From contig CP051237.1 of NCBI GenBank assembly GCA_017794825.1, positions 3,678,501 through 3,742,500 on the forward strand: a DNA stretch of 64,000 nucleotides, read 5' to 3'. Source of the stretch: Pararhizobium sp. (GTDB lineage: Bacteria > Pseudomonadota > Alphaproteobacteria > Rhizobiales > Rhizobiaceae). Of the stretch, positions 50,500-58,900 are shown piece by piece (position 1 is the first letter of the stretch; each line of letters opens with the position of its first letter). Both the position numbers and the translations under genes were made by a program. Under the pieces are notes generated by a model that saw only the letters and a list, made by a program, of their open reading frames with translations, was not told the DNA's origin and did not search any database.

Positions 50500-50794
50500 G
50501 ATCTTTGTCCGTTAGAGCTGCAATACGCCGCGAGATAAAGGTTAGGACGGCGATGTTCAAGCCTGCGTCTGCCCTCTCTGGGGGCTGCGCGGAAACTTTG
50601 AATTGCCGCCATCGAAACAAAAGTGTTAATGCTGAAAGCCGCCGGCAGACAGCGCGAAGGATCGGAACGACTGATCGGTAATTTCGTGCTTTGGCATTAT
50701 ACTACATAATATCAATAAGTTAGACGAGTTCAAAACATTTGCAATCGCTATCTCGTCCAACTATGGTGCGCGGCGATATGCAGGAGAGACTGGA

Positions 50795-51247
50795 ATGCGA
50801 GACATGTTGACAGCCGCATTGAAAAACGCGGTGAAGGCAAAAGACACACGTCGGATTTCAACAATTCGGCTGATTCTTGCTGCCATAAAAGACAGGGATA
50901 TCGCAAATCGCGGCGCGGGCAAGGACCCGGTCAGCGACGAGGAGGTCCTGCAGATCCTGTCAAAGATGATCAAGCAGCGCGAGGAGTCTGCGCGAATCTA
51001 CGAAGAAGCAGCAAGGGTCGAACTGGCCGAGCAGGAGCGTGAAGAAGTGGCGGTGATACGTTCGTTCCTTCCCGCACAACTGTCCGACGAAGCCGTTCAG
51101 ACGGCCTGTCGCCGGGTGGTGGAGGAGACCGGCGCCCAGGGACTGCGCGACATGGGCAAATGCATGAACACGCTCAAAACGCGATTTTCCGGACAGATGG
51201 ACTTTTCAAAAGCCTCCGGGATGGTCAAGGAAATGCTCAAGCATTAG
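50795..51247 (+). CDS. GatB/YqeY domain-containing protein
   Basis: 150 residues. YqeY family: RDMLTAALKNAVKAKDTRRISTIRLILAAIKDRDIANR, the EEVLQILSKMIKQREESARIYEEAAR helix pair and C-terminal GLRDMGKCMNTLKTRFSGQMDFSKAS. The domain resembles the tRNA-binding tail of GatB, and it may act on tRNA or amidation. It is divergent from carA with a 295-bp region between, which turns AT-rich just before the gene. Confidence 0.92.
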   Translation: MRDMLTAALKNAVKAKDTRRISTIRLILAAIKDRDIANRGAGKDPVSDEEVLQILSKMIKQREESARIYEEAARVELAEQEREEVAVIRSFLPAQLSDEAVQTACRRVVEETGAQGLRDMGKCMNTLKTRFSGQMDFSKASGMVKEMLKH

Positions 51248-51640
51248 GGAGCGGCATTTTTCAGGAGCCGGCGCGGCTGCGCTTCTCTGGTTGGAGACGC
51301 AGGCCGCCCGGCTTCAAAGGCGGGAGTTGTTTTATCCAATTCGTTGCGCCGGGTTCGACCGGCCTGCAGCTTGTTGACAGAAGCGCACGGCCTTTTTACA
51401 ATCTTTGATTGTTTATTCGTTACAAGTTTCAGCGCATTGTCCGTACATTTCAGAGATTGCCTTATTATATACATAATAATCGTTTCTTGAGCATTTGTGA
51501 AAGTTGCGGTTAAGTTTTACGTATCGGCTCTTTTGGGCCAGTGATGACCAGACACAAGAAGAAACCATCGTGTTCTGATTATCCAGAAGTATGTTTTTCA
51601 GTTTTATTAAACCTGTTCCAAGATTGTAAGCAGACCAAAT
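51248..51640. other. AT-rich intergenic region upstream of the LuxR gene
   Basis: 393 bp. After about 51390 base composition drops well below the local GC level, unlike the neighbouring housekeeping genes. It contains GAGATTGCCT at 51453-51462, part of which recurs in the palindrome at 52414. I see no gene or terminator. Confidence 0.45.
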
Positions 51641-52366
51641 ATGCCAGCAACAGAACTACTCCAAAACGTCACCAGCAAGTTCGGGACTCTGGAGGATGGC
51701 GTCGATGTGTCACCGTTTCTCGAAGGCGTGTCGAAATATTACGGATTCGAATTTTATTCGGTCGCTCTTATCCCGCACAACGAGCCACGTCGATTTCCGC
51801 AGCACAATCTGGCGACGAACTGGCCCTCGGAATTGATTTCCCTGTTTGAAAAAAAGAATCTGATCGACAGCGGTCCCCTTGTTTCCATGGTCCGGAGCAC
51901 GACCGTGCCGTTTGTCTATAATGTGGGCAAGAAGCCGGCGGGCGAGGACCTGCTTGCCGGCCGCGAGGTTCTGAACGAGATCCTGCAGCGCTTCAACCTT
52001 GGGTACAGCGCGCTGTTTCCTGTCTGCGACAATCTCGGAAACCGCGCTTGCGTGAGCTTTTCAGGAACTCGCGAGGATCTGACGACGGTCGAGTTCCTGG
52101 AATTATTCTTGATAAGCACGTATTTCCAGGATCGAATGAGTTCCATCAAACGGCAACTGGTCGAGGGCAGGGAATCGCCGCTGTCGCAGCGCGAACTCGA
52201 GTGCCTTCGATGGTCGGCCGAGGGAAAGACCAGCAGCGAGATCTCGCAGATCATGTCGTTGTCCGAACATACGATCAATTACTATCTCGTAAGCGCCGCC
52301 AGAAAGCTGGACGCCGTCAATCGCATCCAGGCCGTAGCCCAGTCCATCCGCGAAGGGTGGATCTGA
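51641..52366 (+). CDS. LuxR-family regulator with autoinducer-binding-like domain (solo)
   Basis: 241 residues: an N-terminal autoinducer-binding-like domain and a C-terminal GerE/LuxR HTH (SQRELECLRWSAEGKTSSEISQIMSLSEHTINYYLVSAARKL). The AHL-pocket positions usually filled by Trp, Tyr and Asp appear to be Leu, Phe and Gly (LISLF...IDSGP), so the natural ligand, if any, is unlikely to be a standard acyl-homoserine lactone. No luxI-type synthase is in the window. Its position just upstream of the giant autotransporter, same strand, makes it the obvious candidate regulator. The ATG has no strong Shine-Dalgarno. Confidence 0.85.
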   Translation: MPATELLQNVTSKFGTLEDGVDVSPFLEGVSKYYGFEFYSVALIPHNEPRRFPQHNLATNWPSELISLFEKKNLIDSGPLVSMVRSTTVPFVYNVGKKPAGEDLLAGREVLNEILQRFNLGYSALFPVCDNLGNRACVSFSGTREDLTTVEFLELFLISTYFQDRMSSIKRQLVEGRESPLSQRELECLRWSAEGKTSSEISQIMSLSEHTINYYLVSAARKLDAVNRIQAVAQSIREGWI

Positions 52367-52919
52367 ACGCGACTTTCCGGCGGTTGCGACCGCTGATCTT
52401 CTCCTGATACCGAGATTGCCTGCAATCCGTCATCGCCAGGAATCGATGGACCGTGGGACAATCGTTTTGTCTTTGTTCGAGACCGGACCGCCGCGAATGG
52501 GTCAGGCATGCGCGAATCTTGTCTTCGAATTCCGAGACCGGGTCGCATTGTCGGGTTGCGTTGGAATTCTGTCCAAAAGAATACAATTTTAGATTGATGT
52601 ATGGCGTATAAATGTGCAATGACCCAGAAAGACGCCAAAGGCGTAATCGAGAGGTTCGTCAGCAATCCGCGAATAAAGTTTATGCAGGGTAATTTATTAT
52701 TTAAATAGACAAAACAATTATATGGACATGTGTCTCCAGCTATTTCTGGTGTTTCATCTTCATATAAATCGTTTGTTGCCTTGCTTCCAGACTACGAAGT
52801 GAGATGCAACTATGAAGTTTGTGAGTATATTCTAGTTTAGTGTGAATTTTGAAGATTGTCGGATGCTTAAGTCCGGTTCTGTTGTTTCAATCATATTTTA
52901 CGAATTCGGGCGCACATCA
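52367..52919. other. Intergenic region upstream of the giant autotransporter
   Basis: About 550 bp. The 3' half (52620-52850) is markedly AT-rich and should contain the autotransporter promoter and a long leader. A perfect palindrome GATTGC-CT-GCAATC lies at 52414-52427. No credible gene on either strand. Confidence 0.45.
52414..52427. promoter_or_regulatory. Palindrome, possible LuxR-type binding site
   Basis: GATTGC-CT-GCAATC, 48 bp after the luxR stop and about 500 bp before the autotransporter start. The arms form a dyad of the size bound by LuxR dimers, and its left half recurs at 51453-51462 upstream of luxR. Evidence is positional only. Confidence 0.35.
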
Positions 52920-55900
52920 ATGTTGGATATGTTCATCCGCCGGAATGCAGACGGCAGGTCTGTTTTTTCTTCAGTTATCTTTCGCGGTGGCTCCGCGTTC
53001 CTTGTGTCCTCGTTTTGGATAGTTTCACAGGCCGGACCGGCGTCTTCTGCGCAAGATGCGAGTTGTACGACAACCGATACGAACAACGCCTTGGTTGAGG
53101 TATGCACCGGCAAACCCGGATATATATATGTCTGGCCATCCATCGACCATGATTCCATCACCGTGACCGTCAAGGATCTGAGCGGGGACTCGCTGACCGG
53201 GCACGACGCTTTCAAAATTCGCAGTGCACCAACCGACGAAGGAACGGACGCCGCCGATCTGACTCTGGATTTCAATACCGATCAGGCGCAGACGCCTTTC
53301 ACCGTAACTGTGGCCGAATATCTGGCTTTTGAACTCTATTCCCACGGTCAGTATGGGGAGTCTCCCTCCGAAAACAAAGGCGGCGGCCAGAGGCGTGGGC
53401 ATACCGGCGGCGACGGGGGCGACGGCGGCGACTTGTCGATCACCATAAGCGATGTCACAGCCTCCGTGCCCGCCAAAGCAATCTGGGCCTATACCTGGGG
53501 CGGCGACGGAGGAAATGGCGCGGAAGGCTGGTCCACAACCGGGACATTCGGGTCGGCGAACGGGTATGGCGGGGACGGCGGCTCCGGCGGCGCCGGAGGA
53601 GACATTGCGCTGGACCTGACGAATTTCGCTGCAACGCGCAACAGTGACGAATATGAAGGTGAAATGCTGGATATCGTGAGCGAAGGCGGTAATGGGGGCG
53701 ACGGCGGAGCTGCGAAGGCCACGAGTTTATATAAAACCTATGGCGGCGACGGTGGAAACGGTGGTGACGGGGGCGACATCCAGATTACCGTTTCGGGGTA
53801 TTTCGACATGGAGCCCAATCAGGTAAGCGTCGATGCAATTTACATCTCTTCCAATGGCGGCGACGGCGGCTCCGGCGGGAAAGGCTACGCTTCTTATGTT
53901 GCCCACGGCGGAGACGCAGGACGCGGAGGCGATGGCGGCGACGTCGTGTTCGAAGCGGAAGAAGGCGCGACGATCATGGCGTCCGTCAACGAGGCGACGC
54001 CGATTATTATCCAGTCTGTTGCGGGCGACGGCGGCGACGGAGGAGACGCATCCAATGATATCGGCAATTCCCATGGCGGCGACGGCGGGTCGGGCGGAAT
54101 CGGCGGCGACGTAACCGTCGACCTCACCGCCGCCGACAGCGTTACGATTGTCACGGGAGAGGCACGAGGCATTCTTGCGCGCAGTTATGGCGGCGCCGGC
54201 GGGGATGGCGGCGACGCCAGCACCAGTCTGGGCAAAAGCGGCGGCGGCGACGGCGCCAGTTCGGGCAATGGCGGCGACGTAAAAGTCTACCTGACAGGCG
54301 ACCTCTACACAGTTGGCAGCGACTCAGATGCAATCGTCGCCCAGAGCGTGGGCGGATTTGCCGGCGACGGCGGCACCGCCAACGGCGTCGTCGCCTACGG
54401 CGCCAGTTCAAACAGTGCGGGAACGGGTGGCGCAGTCGAAGTCGTTCTGGATGGTGAAACCCTGGAAACCTGGGGCGATCATTCCGACGGCATTTTTGCG
54501 CAAAGCGTTGGCGGCGGTGGCGGCAGCGGATCGTCCAGTGACGGCATTGAATCGCTGAGTGGCACAGGGTCAGCCGGAGGGCAGGCTGGCGCGGTCAGCG
54601 TCGAGGCTTATTCATCGACGATCACGACCAACCACGCCCGCTCCCGCGGAATTTTCGCCCAAAGTATCGGCGGCGGCGGCGGCGACGGCGGCAGCGCCAC
54701 CGGACTGTACTCCGTGGGCGGGTCCGGCGAACTTGGTGGGTCGGGGGCAACGGTCGACGTCTTCAGCATCGCGGACATCACGACCTATGGCGAATACTCG
54801 GAAGGGATACTGGCCCAAAGCGTCGGCGGTGGCGGCGGGTCAGGCGCCTCGACGAAAGGCATGATAGCGATTGGCGGTGACGGAGGAGACGGAGCGACCT
54901 CCGATGACGTCACGGTCGAAAATGCCGGAACGATCTACACAGCCGGAGATCATTCAGACGCCATTCTTGTTCAGAGCATCGGCGGGAGCGGAGGCAAGGG
55001 TTCGAGTTCAACTTCGCTCAGCGCCCAATTCTCGCTCGCCATAGCGGGCGACGGCGGCAAAGGCGGCGACGCCGGAGACGCCTATTATTCTGACGCCAGT
55101 GCGATGGAAGCGGCAGACACAGACTTTTATCTTCTCGGCACAACTGGAGACATGTCTAACGGGCTCGTCGTGCAGAGCGTCGGAGGCGGCGGCGGTCATG
55201 GCGGCAACGCCCTCTCGCTTTCTGCCGGCGCGGCCTTCGATGTTACCGTGTCCCTCAGCGGTGACGGGGCCGGCGGCGGCGTCGGCGGTGACGTTCAGGT
55301 CGGATTTCAAGGCGGTGTTGTCACCACTGGCGATCATTCGATTGGCATTCTGGCGAACAGCACCGGCGGCGCTGGCGGGTCAGCAGGCACCTCAATTGCC
55401 GTGGCGAGCAGTGTGGGCGCGCTTTCATTCAATGTCGGTTACAGCGAAAGCGGCGACGGCGGCAATGGCGGCGCCGGCGGCGTCGTGACGGTCTGTCGTG
55501 GCACCGATACGTCTTACACCAGCAATTGCTCGACGGTGCTTGGAGACGATACGATCGATGCAAAAAAATTGCAGACATATGGCGATGGCTCTCCCGGCGT
55601 CGTCGCCACGAGCATCGGTGGCGGCGGAGGTCATTCCGGAACGACGATCGCAGGCTCGGTGGTCAGCACCGGCGCGGTCAATCTGGCCGTCGGCGGCGAC
55701 GGCGGGAACGGCGGAAGCGGCGGCGAGGTGTTCGTTTATTCCAGCGGCGGGATTGTTACTGAAGGCATGAGCTCCAGTGGCATCATCGCCAAGAGCGTTG
55801 GAGGCAGTGGTGGCGCCGCCTATCTTTCGGCGGCTGTCAGCGGCTTTACGAGCGAATCCATAAATCTGTCCTTTGCCGGTCAGGGCGGCAAAGGCGGAGG

Positions 55901-58900
55901 GGCAAGCGATGTGACTGTAATCTCTACTGACTTTGCGATTGACACTTCGGAATCCTTTTCGGCAGGCATCAAGGCGATGAGCCTCGGCGGCGGCGGCGGC
56001 GACGGCGGCGTCGCGATATCCGCCAGCGCGATTTCGGCCGGCAGTCTGGGCGTCTCGCTTGGCGGCGATGGCGGCGCGGGCGGCGTGGCGGGTGATGTCA
56101 AGGTCGTCGCCACCGGCAATCTCATTGAAACCAATGAAGACATGAGCAGCGGCATCGTCGCGCTGAGTTCGGGTGGTTCCGGCGGTTCCGGCGGGTTCGA
56201 TTTCAGCGGCGGCGTCGCCAGCGCCGCTTCCGTCAATATCTCCGTCGGCGGGGCCGGAGGCGGAGGTGGCGCTGCAGGGTTCGCATCGGTTGACAACGCT
56301 GCTGAAATCAGAACATCGGGTGACTTGTCACCGGGGATTTCGGCATCCAGCGTCGGTGGAAGCGGCGGCCGCGGCGGCGGCTCGATGTCCTCGACATTGG
56401 TCTCGCAAGGCAATGCGTCCATTACGCTTGGCGGCGACGGTGGAAACGGCGGCGCCGGCAGCTATGTCGAGGTGACAAATACAGGTGCCGTCAAAACATA
56501 CGGTTCCCTGTCCGAGGGCATTGTCGCACAAAGCATCGGCGGCAATGGCGGCGCCGGCGGTTTCGCCGCCGAAGCCGGGATAACGGTCAGTCTGAATCCG
56601 GACATTCCGGCCGGCAGCATGGATATCACCGTCGGTGGAGATGGGGGTTCAGGCGGCGCCAGCCAGGACGCGGCTATTTACAATTATGCTGATATAAAGA
56701 CCGAGGGCTTTGGTTCGACGGGCATCTTCGCCCAGAGCGTCGGCGGTTCGGGCGGGACCGGCGGGTCAGCCTATTCGGGAACCGCCAATGTTGCCACATC
56801 CGGCACAACCGTCAATGTTCAGGTCACTGTCGGTGGAGCAGGCGGCGGCGGCGGAAGTAGCGGCGATGTTACCGTGACCAACGCCGAGGGCGTCGCCGTC
56901 ACGACATCGGGAGACGACAGCCACGCCATTTTCGCGCAGGTGGTCGGTGGCAATGGCGGCCGCGGCGGGAGCGCCTACAATGTGCTGCTCAAGCTGCAGG
57001 ACGAAAGCGACAACAACGCGAATGTGAGCATTGCAGTCGGCGGCGCGGGCGGCGGCGGCGCGGTTCCGGGCGACGTGTCCGTCGAGAACGATGGTGTTAT
57101 CACTACGTATGGCGGCCGTTCTTCCGGTATCTATGCCCAGAGCGTGGGCGGCAATGGCGGCTCGGGCGGCAGCGGCGGCAACATCATAGCCGACGCATCG
57201 CTTGAATCGGCAAGCGGCGAAGACGATGCCGATGACGGCAGTTCCGTCAGCGCCTCGGTCAATATCGCCGTGGGCGGATCGGCGGGCGAAGGCGCGCTTG
57301 CCGGCGCGGTCGAGGTCACCAACGGCGCCACTGCCTCGATCGCGACAAGCGGTATGAATTCTCATGGCATCTTCGCGCATTCGGTCGGCGGCGGCGGCGG
57401 AGACGGCGGTTCGGCCTCGAACTATTCGCTGAGCGTGTCGGGCATCTGCGACTTCACGGTTGTGGCGCTCGCCAACGCGAATTGTGACGACGATGACGAA
57501 AGCTCCGGCTCGACGGAATTTTCCTTTACCGGCCAGTTCGGGGGCACTGGCGGCACGGGCGGCCACGGCGAAGACGTGACCGTGATCAATGAGGGCTCGA
57601 TCGAAACGACGGGACTCGCCAGTCACGGCATTTTTGCTCAATCCGTCGGCGGCGGCGGCGGTTACGGCGGTTCGGCAGCGCCTGGATTTGACACCTTCAC
57701 AACCAACGAGACGCTGGAGGACATCGACGAAGTCTATGGCGATGCGACGGACGACGATCCCTACACCAAGATCACAACCTGGACCGACTATACGCTCTCG
57801 ATCGGCGGCAGCGGCGGCGCCGGCGGCGATGGCGGCGACGTCGAGGTCACCAACAGCGCCAGCATCTCGACGAGCGGCAATGGCAGCTACGGCGTCTATG
57901 CGCAGTCGGTTGGCGGCGGTGGCGGCTCGGCCGGCTCAGCCTCGGGAGAGGACAACCACAGCCTGACGATCGGCGGCGACGGCGAAGCGGCCGGTGACGG
58001 CGGGGCCGTGTTGGTGATCAATGAAAGCGGGGCGTCGATCGCGACGACGGGAGACCGAGCCATCGGCATATTCGCGCAATCGGTTGGCGGCGGCGGCGGC
58101 GATTCGAACTTCGAATTCACGGCCGACGATGTGCTGGCGGCGGTGCAGTTCTCCTACACCATCGGCGGCGCGAATGGCGCAGGCGGCGACGGCAACGACG
58201 TGACCATCACCAATACGGATACGACGATCACCACGACCGGCATGAATTCGTCCGCTATCTTCGCACAATCGATCGGAGGCGGGGGCGGCACGATGCTCGG
58301 CGCCCTTGAGGGCGCAGACGGCGACGTCAGCGTTGGCGGCAGCGGGCAAGCCTCCGGCGATGGCGGCGATGTGACGGTGACGCACAGCGGTTCCATATCG
58401 ACCGCGCTGGACACCGACGCGGGCTACAACGTCGCCTCTTTCGGCATCTTCGCCCAGTCGGTCGGCGGCGGTGGAGGCTATGCCGGATCGGTCCAGTTCG
58501 GCCCGTCCGAATATTACGGCGCGGGTCTCGACGGCATGTCGACATCCGACGTGTCCAGCTTCGGAGACGGCGGCGACGTCACCGTCACCGTCAATGGCGA
58601 CATCACCACGGATCGCGGCGCGAGCATTGGCATATTCGCCCAGTCTGTCGGCGGCGGCGGCGGTGTTGCGGGCCAGGCCGACGGGGCATCCACCTCGGAT
58701 CCGGAGGTCTATATCGGCAATGGCGGCGGCGACGGAACGGGCGGCGCTGTCTCGGTCGTCTATGAAAGCGGAACCATCACCACCACCGGGGTGGGCGCGC
58801 ACGGTATTTTTGCGCAAAGCGCAGGTGGGCCTTCCGGCGGCACGTCCGGGGCCACCAAGGTTTCGGTGGATGTTTCCGGCGACATAATCGTGTCCGGAAA

